64,000 nt of DNA, from NCBI GenBank assembly GCA_964417935.1, contig CAYQKF010000008.1:9080-73079 (forward strand), read 5' to 3'. Numbering within the stretch: the first letter of the stretch is position 1; each line of letters starts with the position of its first letter. Under the pieces are notes generated by a model, which did no database searches, was not told the DNA's origin, and saw only the letters and a program-made list of their open reading frames with translations. A program made the translations under genes and the position numbers. Source of the stretch: NIOZ-UU13 sp964417935 (lineage in GTDB: Bacteria > Planctomycetota > Phycisphaerae > Sedimentisphaerales > Anaerobacaceae). Of the stretch, positions 1 through 10,006 are shown one piece after another.

Positions 1-159
1 GCATAAACGCAAGAAAAACGAATTGTATACCCTATTCTCCTTGTTGATCGCCGTTGGAAATCTCGAAAGTTCACATAATAATTATACACTCTCACTCCTC
101 GCTGTCAAGTAAATTACATAAAAAATTCGATGCTGTGCGCCTCGCTTAAAATTTGCCTT

Positions 160-188
160 TTGCTTTAGTACAGTTGCGGTGATATACT
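160..188 (+). promoter_or_regulatory. candidate promoter for the pilT-like gene
   Basis: A -35-like TTGCTT (160-165) and a -10-like TATACT (183-188) are separated by 17 bp, about 95 bp before the pilT-like start. Only the -10 is close to consensus. Bases 1-159 show no gene and no clear structure. Confidence 0.3.
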
Positions 189-284
189 ATTACCAAACTT
201 TTCAAAATCGTCTCAAAGGGATTTTTCGATTAATACTATTGACCAAATACTACTCACTAAAGACTAATTCCAGCGGAGGCAAAT

Positions 285-1421
285 ATGGCCGAAGAATATT
301 CTGCTTCAGCAAAGGTTTATCCGACCAAAGAGCAGGGCAAGCTTAGCATTCTTGATATGCTGACTTACTTTGAAAAGCACGGTGCAATGCGGGTCTCGGA
401 TTTGCATATCAAGGTCGATGCCCCGCCTGCATACCGCATCGACGGCAACCTGGTAAAACTTAAAGGCCCAACTGTAACACCGCAGATAGCAAAGCAGCTT
501 CTCTATGCGCTTCTAAGCAACGAAAATCTGCGCAAGTTCCGTGCCCGACACAGCGTGGACTGCTCTTATCGCCTTGGTTCACTGCAGTTTCGAATCAACA
601 TATTCAGGGAAAACGATGGCATAGCAGGGGCAATCCGGGCCTTATCGCTGGATATCCCAAAAATAGAAGAAATCGGTTTCCCAAATAACATCTGGGAAGA
701 CATCATCAATCGCAAGCACGGCCTGGTTCTCTTGACCGGCATCACAGGCGCCGGTAAATCTACGACGATTGCCTCACTAATCCACCGAATCAGCGTAAAG
801 AGTGCCTGCCGAATTATGACCGTCGAGGACCCCATCGAATACATCTTCCCTCAAAAATACTCGATTACTTCGCAACGTGAACTTGGAAGGGACGTTGCAT
901 CCTTTCTTGATGGTTTGAAAGAAATGCTGCGCCAGGACCCTGACGTAATATTCGTCGGCGAAATGCGTGACGCCGAGACGATATCTATGACACTTATGGC
1001 CGCTGAGACAGGCCACCTGGTCTTCTCCACCCTGCACACGAGAGATGCGACCGGCACGGTAACCCGGATACTCGACTACTTCCCCTCGGGCAGACAGGCC
1101 GAGGTCCGCAATCAAATGTCACTGGGACTTGCTTATATTGTATGCCAGAAGCTTGTGCCCAAAAAAGACGCAACCGGCAGACTTGTAGCAATGGAAATCC
1201 TTAACAACAACTACGCCTGTGCCAACCTCATACGCACCGGCAAAATAGAGCAAATTTATTCACAACTGCAATCGAGAACTCGAAACAGGCCCGACGAAAA
1301 AATGATAACGATGGAAAAACACCTGGCTATGCTCGTAAAACAGGACAAGGTTGACTTGTTGGAGGCCAAAAAATGGGCCAACAATCTCAAAAGCTTCGCT
1401 GACTGTATGCAGCGGGACTAA
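285..1421 (+). CDS. pilT: PilT-like type IV pilus retraction ATPase
   Basis: This is a 378-residue secretion ATPase of the PilT/GspE superfamily. In that family the cytoplasmic hexamer drives pilus depolymerisation and twitching motility. The N-terminal domain (about 20-130) is followed by the core: Walker A GITGAGKST near 152-160, an Asp box EDPIEYI near 181-187, a Walker B-like DPDVIFVGEMRD near 218-229 and a His box TGHLVFSTLHTRD near 242-254. There is no zinc-binding four-Cys insert of the PilB/GspE kind, which favours PilT over an assembly ATPase. The length matches PilT (340-380 residues). The start has GGAGG six bases upstream. A zinc-ribbon membrane protein follows 80 bp later; no other pilus assembly gene is adjacent, although a pseudopilin lies at 26.2 kb. 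Confidence 0.88.
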   Translation: MAEEYSASAKVYPTKEQGKLSILDMLTYFEKHGAMRVSDLHIKVDAPPAYRIDGNLVKLKGPTVTPQIAKQLLYALLSNENLRKFRARHSVDCSYRLGSLQFRINIFRENDGIAGAIRALSLDIPKIEEIGFPNNIWEDIINRKHGLVLLTGITGAGKSTTIASLIHRISVKSACRIMTVEDPIEYIFPQKYSITSQRELGRDVASFLDGLKEMLRQDPDVIFVGEMRDAETISMTLMAAETGHLVFSTLHTRDATGTVTRILDYFPSGRQAEVRNQMSLGLAYIVCQKLVPKKDATGRLVAMEILNNNYACANLIRTGKIEQIYSQLQSRTRNRPDEKMITMEKHLAMLVKQDKVDLLEAKKWANNLKSFADCMQRD

Positions 1422-1500
1422 ATGCGTCGTGCATTGTGCGTGATGCCTATCACGTGAGAAGAAAACGCAATACAATATACGATATTCGCAATACGATTAT

Positions 1501-2391
1501 ATGACAATCCAGTTTTTTTGTCCCAACTGCAACGAGATAATCGGATTTCCTGATAAACACTCCGGAAAACGCGCACGATGCACAAACTGCGGCCAGCTCT
1601 TCATTATCCCTTCCGAAAACTACAAAAAGCCGAAAAAAGTCGAACTGCCAAAAGAAAAAGGCGAGGTTCTTCCCGGCTTTTATCGCGCTGTGTTTATTGA
1701 CAATTGGAAGCTGTTTTTCGACTCTGAAAACATAACTCCGCTGGTCTTTGTAATTGCGGTGGTATGCTTCAAATTCTTCACAGCAGGTTCGCCCTGTTGT
1801 GCTTTCGTGACAAATTATGCTGTCTGGGGCTGGCTGCTCGGATTTTACCTCAATATTATTTACGAGACGGCTTTCGAGATAGACAAGCTGCCCGAAATTT
1901 ACCTCGGAACGAGCGTTACCTTCGTATGGTACATCATCAAACCGTTTTTTCTTTTCTCCTGTACTATGGCCATCGTCCAGCTCCCATTCATAATCACATT
2001 TGTGCTGCTCAAAGACGAAGGCTTGACTTTGGAGAATATTTGGCAGGCCGAAATCGGTTTCCGTTTGCTGTTACAGGGTTTCTTTATCCTTGGCCTGTTC
2101 TTATTTCCAATAGCAATATTAACTACAGCCATCGGCAAAGATATTACTATGTTCAGGCCCGATTACCTTCTTCGTCCTGTATTTAGAGCCTTTATCCCGT
2201 ATGTCATGACGGTGGTTTTACTTATCGCTGCCGCTCTTCTCGAAACCCAGACGACCCAATACACCGGCGCCGAGTTGCTAACAACCACAGGCCATCTGGC
2301 GATGAACCTTGCAGTTCAGGTCATCGCCATAATTGCTATGCGCTCAATCGGCCTGTTCTACCGACACTATAACTGCCATCTCGCCTGGTAA
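1501..2391 (+). CDS. zinc-ribbon multi-pass membrane protein, function unknown
   Basis: The first 40 residues form a zinc ribbon with two CxxC pairs (CPNC and CTNC) of the MJ0042/TFIIB-like kind often found at the start of planctomycete proteins. Residues 65-290 hold about five or six hydrophobic segments, so the protein sits in the cytoplasmic membrane with the ribbon probably cytoplasmic. No catalytic motif is recognised. No good ribosome binding site precedes the ATG; the spacer before it is a run of near-repeats of CAATACGATAT type. It lies 80 bp behind pilT in the same direction and may be cotranscribed, but a pilus role is only a guess. Confidence 0.7.
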   Translation: MTIQFFCPNCNEIIGFPDKHSGKRARCTNCGQLFIIPSENYKKPKKVELPKEKGEVLPGFYRAVFIDNWKLFFDSENITPLVFVIAVVCFKFFTAGSPCCAFVTNYAVWGWLLGFYLNIIYETAFEIDKLPEIYLGTSVTFVWYIIKPFFLFSCTMAIVQLPFIITFVLLKDEGLTLENIWQAEIGFRLLLQGFFILGLFLFPIAILTTAIGKDITMFRPDYLLRPVFRAFIPYVMTVVLLIAAALLETQTTQYTGAELLTTTGHLAMNLAVQVIAIIAMRSIGLFYRHYNCHLAW

Positions 2392-2439
2392 ATCCTCTGT
2401 TTTCTTTGAGCACAATCTTAAATTTGAGACTCGTGCTTC

Positions 2440-2457
2440 GTAGCGAGTGCTCGCTAC
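2440..2457. terminator. palindrome between convergent genes
   Basis: GTAGCGAG (2440-2447) and CTCGCTAC (2450-2457) are perfect inverted arms with a 2-base loop. They sit between the plus-strand zinc-ribbon gene and the minus-strand C10 peptidase gene. There is no T-run, so it may be a dispersed repeat rather than a terminator. Confidence 0.3.
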
Positions 2458-2587
2458 AGTAGCATCTGGAATTTGAAATTCGATATTCCCCCCTCGCCCG
2501 CCGACGCTCAGCGGATGTTTCTGAGCCGAACGAGTTGTTATATATCAAAATCTACTTTGTACTCTTGTCCAAATCAAGCAATAGCGC

Positions 2588-5500
2588 TCAGTTTTCAGGG
2601 CTTTTACTCGCCTCAGCAGTGCCGCCATACGCACCCATATTAATTATGTCACCATTGTGCGATGGTTCTGAACCAATTTCAGTATCCGGGTCCCCCGTAT
2701 CAATACAGGGGCTTGTTATATCATCCTGCATCCAGGATTGGCTGGCGGGGTCCCATCTGCCGGCTTGTGATTTAAGATGGTAGTCCCTGTTTTCAGGGTC
2801 TGCAAAGCAAGGCTCGACATTGATGTTACCGCTTTCGTCCTCTTTTTCTTTTCCTTCCTCTTCCTCCTCATCTTCGTCTTCTATTTCCCAGCTGCCTTGA
2901 ATATTATTGAAGCGAATATCATAATCTTCCGGATAGACATACCAATACACGTATATTTCGTTCTGCCAGATGATATTATTCAAGACAGGCTGGCCACCCT
3001 CTGAGCCCCAGACAAACGGCGTCGGTCCCAGATACAGCCCATTCGGCCTATTGTGAACGATGGTATTGTTTATAATCGAAGGAGTTCCGTACCAGTTTAG
3101 GATGCCCCCGGAGTCAAGCCCGGAATTATGGGCAATGACATTGTTGGCTATCGTGGGAGAGGCACCGGATATGTAAATGGCTCCACCGTCCAGAAATGCT
3201 GAGTTATCAACGATCGTATTATTCGTAATCTCCGCCTCCGATTCGTCCATGCACATAATCCCGCCACCGGATAATGCATAGTTATTGGCAATCAGACAGT
3301 GGTCGATAGTTGGATTGGAAGGAACCCCGTAGCTTGGTTCGGCTTCCCATGAGCTGCAGCACAGAATCCCTCCGCCTAACAAATCCAGATAGCCGCTTCC
3401 CGCGTTGTATGGTTTCCTGGCGTATTCGATAGTGCAATGCTGCAATACGTCATCGGCACCACTATTTACAAAACGTATGCCGAACCATCCTTCCTCGGTA
3501 TCCATCGCTGTAAATAAGATATGCTCCGTCTCAGTACCCCGGGCGCGCAAAGTCGCCCTGTAACCAACCGTCAATCCAAAATGACCTGCAAATTTGACCA
3601 CCACTCCCGGCTCAATTGTTAATGTTCTCCCTCTGGGAATGGTGATATCTCCCGTAATTGTATAGGGACTCTCTTCTTTCTTCCATGCACCGCTGACGTC
3701 GCCACCTTCGATAATCGTTCCCGATACCCCCACTCCCTTGAGAACGACTTCTTTGCTAGGGGTATTGCTGCTGGTTGAATGAATATAAACACTGCCGGTA
3801 TAGCTTTTCTCTTGCGTCGGTGTAAATCCAATCTCTACCTGGACCGTATCACCCTGCGTCAGAAGATGATTCTGTACGCCGGTGACTATCGAAAAAACAC
3901 CATTCGCATCAGAAATGCTCAGGTCATCCACCTGTAAATCCACCTTACCTGTGTTTGTGATATCAAGCACAGTGGTCGATTCCGTATCAAGGGCAACAAA
4001 ACCCGCGTCCACTGTGCCTGCGGGGGTGATGGTAATCAACGGCAGGTCTGATTGATTTTCGTAAGCGCCCAAATCCACTATATCACTGTAAATCCTTTCA
4101 CTGCCCGCAAGGTCGGTTTCCGGAAGATATGTTTCTGTGCCGGAATTTATACACGGCGAGGAGCTTTGCAGCATCCAGTTGGCGGATGACCCTTCGTAAC
4201 CCACTCCGACGTCTGTACTGGGGTCAAAGAAACAAGGGTCAACATCGATATTGCCTTCCCCGATGTAACCGTCCTGAACGTCACAAAAAGACACCACCGG
4301 CACAGACTCATCCGTTTCGATCTGGTATCTCTCATTGCCCCATACAATAGAGTTCGTCATGTCCACTCCGTCTCCGGAGACCGTGAAAATACCGCCGGGC
4401 GAATTGTTTACTATGGTACAGTTTATGATTTCAGGGGCGCCCCACCCCTCGGTGCATATCCCGCCGCATTGCGGGCTGCTTCCTAACGAGGTATTGTTCG
4501 CTATCAGGGTATTGCTGATTACGGGATAGCTTTCATTGCAGTAGAGTGCTCCCCCCTTGTCGCCTATGTTATTGGTAATCTTGCAATTCGTAATGATAGG
4601 GCTCGAAGCGTAGCAAAATATGCCTCCTCCGCAGCTGTCTTTACCCTCGTCCCCCAGAGGATAATAATAACGTGTTAGCAGCCCGGCGTTTTTCTTGGCA
4701 TAACTGATTGAGCAGTGAATCAATACGTCATCGTCTCCGGAGTCCAGAAACCGCAGCCCGCCCCAGCCTAAGTCTTTATGCAGCGTTGTAAATTCTATCG
4801 GGTTATTCTCATTTCCCTCGGCGGCCAGCCGAGCGTTCTCACCGATGGTCATGCTGTATGGTCCCACGAACAAAACTTTAACCCCCGGTTCAATAATCAG
4901 CTCGGCGTCTTCCGGCACTTCAATGTCCCCGGATATAAAGTAGGGTGAATTAGCATCTGTCCAAGTTTCGGATACTTCGCCCTCTTCGATTTCCGTCCCG
5001 CCGGTGAAGGAATGTCCGTTTAAAATCACATGCCGGGTATTCCCCTGGCCATAATCAATCGCAAGAGTTCCATAATACCCCCCCGCCTCGTCCGGGCAGA
5101 ACTTCACATTAATCGAAGCCTCCTGTCCCGGATGTTGTATCTCAAGAGAATCTATGAAGTCCGAGTATCCGTCATCTGAGGTGGAGATTAAAAATCCCTC
5201 CGAACAGGAAATCGAGTTTATAACAACTTGTTCGGCTGTATTGTTTTTGATAAACAGCGTTTCGGATTCGGACTCCTCCCCCGGAACACAGTAAAATCTC
5301 AGCGACGACGGGTCGGGCTTAATAGTCGCCGGAACAGGTTGAATGTTCAAAATGACTTCAGTAACGATGTTTAAGTCGGATGGAAGGTTGCTTGGAAGGT
5401 GATACCATACCTCGGTCATTTCTTCAGGGCGGCCTGGACCCCAGCCGAAATTAAGGTGATACTCACCGTTCGTATTATAGCCGTCACAAACAAGGGCGTG

Positions 5501-6592
5501 TCCGCCATAGCCATCCGTCGGACTGATAGCTAAAAAAACAGGGAGTCGATTAATCATGTTCTCCTGCAGCGCACAATAAAATTCATGTGACAGACCACCG
5601 GTCATGTCGGCCGAATGAAAACCAAACTTGTAACGCAACGCGTACCGCGCATCGTAAGGTGAAGCACCAGAGCCCTCGCTTGTGTAGTCCATTTCCATGG
5701 CGATACCACAGGCAAAACTAAGTGCGGCGACATCCGTATCATTCGGCTCAATCTGCCTGCTGTATTTAAGTCGCAAATCCTCAAGGTGCTCGTTCAGCTC
5801 CTCGAAAGAGGGGAAATCGTATATGTCGCTGTCTTTGTCGATATCGATACCGCTGTAGGTTGTAAACTCATCGTCCTCGTCGAAACTTACATTACATTGC
5901 CGATGATAATTTATCACCTGTGCCATCGCCGTCGCCACACAGCCCACATAAGTTCTGTTGGCATCAACCGGATCGAGCGGACAAAAGTCGTTGTAAGGTG
6001 GCTTCTGGTCCCACGTGCTTTCCAGCCACCCGCCGGTGGAAGTCGTGTTCTCTTGAGGCCACTGCTGGAATGTCTGGCTCACGGAATCTCCTGGATCTTC
6101 GTTCGCATAAAAATTCCACAGTTTGTTGTTTCCCTTCGTGTTGGGTCCACCAAGTTCCGCCAACGCCTTTGCCCTTAGCCTCATGTCCTCTTTTAACATA
6201 CGGTATAGCGGATTTTTTTTGTCTTTGTCGCCCGGAAAAGAGTTCTTGAAAGAATAAGCGATAATCGGAGTGATATCTGTATCTGCAGAGGTCGCGATAA
6301 ACCCGCCTGGCTCCAGTTCGGTAACGTATGCAAGAACCATCCCATCATCACCACGAATCTCTCTTAGACCCGCAGCCTTGAATTCTCTGACAGGCACTTT
6401 CTTTTCGCCTTTTACTGAAAGCAGCATTATTTGTTTTTCCTGACGGGCATCCTGCACCTTGATAAACGTTTCCGCAACTTTATATACCTGCTCAACGCTA
6501 ACAGGCTCGGCTAAGAGAACAGAATAGAAAAATAAGCACAACCCAATCGATGTAACGGCAGCTAATTTTCTTTGGTTAATGGAATGCTTCAT
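2588..6592 (-). CDS. secreted C10 (streptopain-like) cysteine protease with two beta-helix regions
   Basis: This 1,334-residue exported protein has a signal peptide (1-29), a Spi-like propeptide (about 30-130) and a peptidase C10 domain (about 185-400). The putative catalytic Cys218 lies in TYVGCVATAMAQ and His365 in GYGGHALVCDGYN, followed by NFGWG. Residues 425-530 form an abnormal-spindle/DUF1573-type Ig-like domain. Then come two duplicated modules, each with an SPYxIxGDI...LxIEPGVxVxF element and a right-handed beta-helix rich in NNTI-type turns, separated by a choice-of-anchor domain (about 855-960). A very acidic stretch near residues 1240-1260 precedes a C-terminus ending in a GAYGG-type motif. 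The family cleaves proteins outside the cell; the beta-helices may bind polysaccharide or cell surface. No dockerin or sorting signal is visible. It is monocistronic on the minus strand. Confidence 0.85.
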   Translation of the reverse strand: MKHSINQRKLAAVTSIGLCLFFYSVLLAEPVSVEQVYKVAETFIKVQDARQEKQIMLLSVKGEKKVPVREFKAAGLREIRGDDGMVLAYVTELEPGGFIATSADTDITPIIAYSFKNSFPGDKDKKNPLYRMLKEDMRLRAKALAELGGPNTKGNNKLWNFYANEDPGDSVSQTFQQWPQENTTSTGGWLESTWDQKPPYNDFCPLDPVDANRTYVGCVATAMAQVINYHRQCNVSFDEDDEFTTYSGIDIDKDSDIYDFPSFEELNEHLEDLRLKYSRQIEPNDTDVAALSFACGIAMEMDYTSEGSGASPYDARYALRYKFGFHSADMTGGLSHEFYCALQENMINRLPVFLAISPTDGYGGHALVCDGYNTNGEYHLNFGWGPGRPEEMTEVWYHLPSNLPSDLNIVTEVILNIQPVPATIKPDPSSLRFYCVPGEESESETLFIKNNTAEQVVINSISCSEGFLISTSDDGYSDFIDSLEIQHPGQEASINVKFCPDEAGGYYGTLAIDYGQGNTRHVILNGHSFTGGTEIEEGEVSETWTDANSPYFISGDIEVPEDAELIIEPGVKVLFVGPYSMTIGENARLAAEGNENNPIEFTTLHKDLGWGGLRFLDSGDDDVLIHCSISYAKKNAGLLTRYYYPLGDEGKDSCGGGIFCYASSPIITNCKITNNIGDKGGALYCNESYPVISNTLIANNTSLGSSPQCGGICTEGWGAPEIINCTIVNNSPGGIFTVSGDGVDMTNSIVWGNERYQIETDESVPVVSFCDVQDGYIGEGNIDVDPCFFDPSTDVGVGYEGSSANWMLQSSSPCINSGTETYLPETDLAGSERIYSDIVDLGAYENQSDLPLITITPAGTVDAGFVALDTESTTVLDITNTGKVDLQVDDLSISDANGVFSIVTGVQNHLLTQGDTVQVEIGFTPTQEKSYTGSVYIHSTSSNTPSKEVVLKGVGVSGTIIEGGDVSGAWKKEESPYTITGDITIPRGRTLTIEPGVVVKFAGHFGLTVGYRATLRARGTETEHILFTAMDTEEGWFGIRFVNSGADDVLQHCTIEYARKPYNAGSGYLDLLGGGILCCSSWEAEPSYGVPSNPTIDHCLIANNYALSGGGIMCMDESEAEITNNTIVDNSAFLDGGAIYISGASPTIANNVIAHNSGLDSGGILNWYGTPSIINNTIVHNRPNGLYLGPTPFVWGSEGGQPVLNNIIWQNEIYVYWYVYPEDYDIRFNNIQGSWEIEDEDEEEEEGKEKEDESGNINVEPCFADPENRDYHLKSQAGRWDPASQSWMQDDITSPCIDTGDPDTEIGSEPSHNGDIINMGAYGGTAEASKSPEN

Positions 6593-6800
6593 AATACCCC
6601 TACCTTTCTTTTAGTCTTTCGACACGAAAACAGCGTTACCAAGTAATGTCGAAATGGCCAATCAGGCCTTTAGATTTATTATATTAGCCGTTTTGAACCT
6701 CCTCTTGCCTTATTTGGTGTCCCAAATAGCCCTGTTGATGGCGTGATGAAAAACCCGGTAGTCGAGAGCATAACACTCTCGTTATACCTCTACAAAGTAC

Positions 6801-6829
6801 AACTTATCATATCTAAAGGAAATTGTCAA
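6801..6829 (-). promoter_or_regulatory. sigma70-type promoter for the C10 peptidase gene
   Basis: On the minus strand TTGACA (6824-6829) and TAAGTT (6801-6806) are 17 bp apart. They stand about 210 bp before the peptidase start. The long leader has two hairpin-forming stretches: a GAGAG/CTCTC pair near 6763-6782 and a CTATTTGG/CCAAATAAG pair near 6706-6733. No known riboswitch is recognised. Confidence 0.5.
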
Positions 6830-6919
6830 GCTCAATTAAAATTAAATCTGCGTTAATCCAAGATTAATTCTCCACTCTACGCAATAATCAATTATCAATA
6901 TGGATACATACGTGCGTCA

Positions 6920-7048
6920 TCCGGCGCTCCGTCTGGCGCCGGACCAGTCCGGCAATTCTACACAATCAAAGAAGGCCTGACGGACAGGCCGCATCGACGG
7001 ACTTCCAACAGGCGTATCGCAGATCCGCCGCTTTTTAGTGGAATAAAT
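6920..7048. repeat. dispersed intergenic repeats
   Basis: No gene is visible. CCGGCGC (6921-6927) pairs with GCGCCGG (6936-6942). The stretch near 7018-7035, GGCGGATCTGCGAT on the minus strand, recurs near 32360 and in a degenerate form near 48480. It looks like a short dispersed element. Confidence 0.4.
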
Positions 7049-7054
7049 TACAAA

Positions 7055-7087
7055 GGGGCCTACACCGAATCAATCGGTATAAGCCCC
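7055..7087 (-). terminator. Rho-independent terminator of the first LamG gene
   Basis: Read on the minus strand, GGGGCTTATACCGA pairs imperfectly with TCGGTGTAGGCCCC around a 5-base loop and is followed by TTTGTAATTT. Sequence and position match the terminators at 11227 and 32305, downstream of two other LamG genes. Confidence 0.7.
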
Positions 7088-7168
7088 GAATTGACACGAA
7101 TCTGCTGTATCAACCACGCCCCCATATCTTGCTTCGCAAGAAGCAATGGGGGCTACCTAAATCTCGAC

Positions 7169-10006
7169 TTACTGTTGCGGCTCTGGTTCCGGTGCCGTCC
7201 GATACAGACGAATATCATCAAAAAAGACTAAACCTGAACCGCCGGCTTGCAGATTATTCTTATCGCCGAAACCAATAGAAATCGTATTGACATTGGCAAG
7301 GTTCACGCCTGTGAACTCCTGCAGGTCGATAGTCCATTCCGTCCAGGTATCTATCAACGCCGCGTCGGGATTATTGTGATAGACCACCGCGCTGCCGTTG
7401 AGAGCCACATACATCCGCTCAGCAGCATTAGAGGCATCACCATAGAACCACAGCGACAATACTCCAACACCTTCTTCTGTCCAATCACGCGGCCAGACCA
7501 ACGTCATGGCTGCCTCAGAGTACTTGAAATTGTTCTCGTAATAAAGCGGCATCGATTGAGAGCCGCCGTGAACAATCGTAGTCTCGGCAAAAGGAGGTTC
7601 AGCATGACCTGCCATAGAGCCATTCGTCGGGACTTCCCATCCATCTATCCACGTACTGAATATCTCGTCGGGCGGATAGTCGTTGTAGTCCTCAATACCG
7701 TCTATCTCAATGAAGTCGGTTACCGAGAAGCTCCATACGTTGCCTTTGCTGATTGTCGCGTCGGTATTATACTCATCGACACGCCAGTAGTAAGGCCCAC
7801 CGCCCCATTCAACGCCTTCGGATGGAGTGTAAATTGTAACACCCTGTCGGCCTCGATATATGCCGGTCGTATCGGATGCATCAGCATCAGCAACGGCGTC
7901 TCTATCGGTACCGAAGTAAACATCGTGCCCAGATGCATTATCTCCCGGCGACCAGCTAAGGGGAGTCGCATCTCTGATGTACAGTATTGAGCCCTGACTC
8001 GGCTTCGGGTTCCAGGCAAGCAGCAGATCGCCTCGCATAGCGACTTCGATTTCTTCCTGCGTCAGTGCCTTGTCGTAGATACGCAGCTCGTCGATGTGTT
8101 GAACAGGAGGCCCGCCGTTATAGCCACCTGCTTCGGAATTACCACCTATGAAGCCAGAACGCATCTCGCCGCTACCAAAGGTTGGGCCTCCCGAGGCCGA
8201 AGGCTCTGCAAAACCATCGATATAGATGGTCAGCAGTCCATTGTCGAACACACCACAGACATGGTGCCACAGCCCGTCATCCACGCGTCTGCTGCTACCG
8301 TTATCAACCTGTCCTGAACTGGTCATCACATCCCAGCCCACCTGGCCATCACCACCACCGTAGCCGTTGATCTCCAGACGCCAGTAGCTGTCACGGTCAA
8401 ACGAGGCAATGTACTGGTTGGCCGCGCTGCTGGTGCGGATCCAGGCACAGACAGTCACCTCCGTGCCGTTCGGGTCGTTATAGCTGAGGTTCTGAATTGC
8501 CACATAGCCACCGTTCATTTTCAGGGCGGCATCACCAAGATAACCAGGGATGGCCCATTGAGGACCGAAGAGTGTCCCGTGATTGCCATGCCCGGACCAA
8601 TCCACGGCAGTAGTGCCCATACCCTCGTCAAGCGTCCACCAGCCAATAAGATTGGTGTCAGTAATAGGTATCTCAGGTAGGGTTTTGAAGCTCCAGACAT
8701 TGCCTTTATGGGTCGCGACTCCATCGAACTCATCGACACGCCAGTAGTAAACCTTATCTAATTCAAGTGTGCCGGGAGTATAGGTTGTCTCTGACTGGGG
8801 CAGACCCACAACAGCACTGTTCACATCATCAAAATTGTCGCCGAAATACACATGGTGCAGTTTCGCGCCGAAGCCACCCGTCCAGTTGAGCTCCACATCC
8901 GGTTTCACAAATTTGACGCCGTCAGCCGGCTCGGGATTATAGGCAGTCCTGGGGGGAATCGTAAAGCTCCAGACATCGCCCTTCCAGGGACTATTCGGGT
9001 CCAGATCATTGACCTCATCGATTCGCCAATAGTAAGTTGTGCCCGGAACAAGGCCATCCGGATAAGGAAATCCGAGAAAGCCAACAATAAGCTTTGTTGT
9101 GGCCTGGTTGCCTAAGAACGTCCCTTCTGTTCCGTCGTTCACATCGTCAAAATTCTCGCCGATGTACACATCGTGCGAGAGAGCAAAATCTCCCGCGCGC
9201 CAGCCAAGGCTTGCCCATGTGGCCTCAAGCATGGCACCATCGACCGGGGCGGGACCAAAGGCATAGGGAAATCCTTCAGCACCTTCCATAGCGGCCAGTA
9301 TCTCGGCCTCCGACAGTGCCCGGCTGTAGATGCGCACATCATCAATCAGGCCATCAAAAGGAGTGGTACCTCTGGCACCAAGAGTTATGATGAAATCAGT
9401 GGCGGCACCGCTATGTAGGTTAATATCTACTGTATCTACCTCATAGCCTTTGCTCAGGTCACCATCAATATAGACCTTCATTGCATCATTGGTTCCGTCC
9501 GTTTCAAAAGCAATCGTAACGGCCACATGATGCCACTCGTCGTCATTCACGACAGCACTGGAGTTGAGAGATGTCAAAGCCCCAACGCTATGAGCTCGCA
9601 CCATGATCACGCCTGAGACTTCAATATTGATTGATCTATTACCCTGCACGTGTTCCGCCCCGGCAGGACCCTGGCAAATAATTGTTTTTATACTGGAACC
9701 TGCGGAAGTCTTAAACCAGACCATCCAGGTTACCTCGCCTGTGAAACCAAAACCTTCTGCTTCAGTAGTACCAGGCATCTCTATTTTGTCATCGGTGCCG
9801 TCGAACTCCAGCGCGCCGCCTATCTTCCCAGCCACTCACTGTGGGTCGCCAAAAATGGTGCCATCGTGGTTATTGCCGGAACTATCGCTGGCGTCGCCGT
9901 CAAGCCTCCACCAGCCCAAAAGATCAGGGCCGGCAGCATTTGCTGCGCTTGTCAGAACTATACCCAGCACAAAAACAAAAGAAACCAGATAAATCATTTT
10001 CCACAT
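7169..10006 (-). pseudogene. LamG/fibronectin-like secreted protein with in-frame TGA
   Basis: The full frame starts at ATG 10006 (GGAGG upstream) with a signal peptide (MWKMIYLVSFVFVLGIVLTS) and is 945 codons long. Codon 57 is TGA (9836-9838), exactly where paralogues read Trp (DPQ-stop-VAG here, EPQWVDG in the 38887 gene). The downstream frame begins GTG GCT and stays open to 7169. The order is LamG, two fibronectin-like modules (YFGDNFDDVN ... YYWRVDE ... WSF), a second LamG, a third such module and a C-terminal carbohydrate-binding-like jelly roll. Paralogues of this kind are presumed to bind glycans at the surface. TGA is an ordinary stop elsewhere here, so this is a nonsense mutation, an assembly error or readthrough. 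Without the first 56 residues the product would lack its export signal. Confidence 0.8.

Noticed and set aside
6593..6800. Possible riboswitch in the leader of the C10 peptidase gene
   Set aside because: Two simple hairpins only; no conserved core of a known riboswitch class could be matched.
9836..9838. TGA as a sense (Trp) codon or selenocysteine
   Set aside because: TGA ends other intact genes here (for example at 24597 and 36780), paralogues have Trp and not Cys, and no SECIS-like hairpin is evident.
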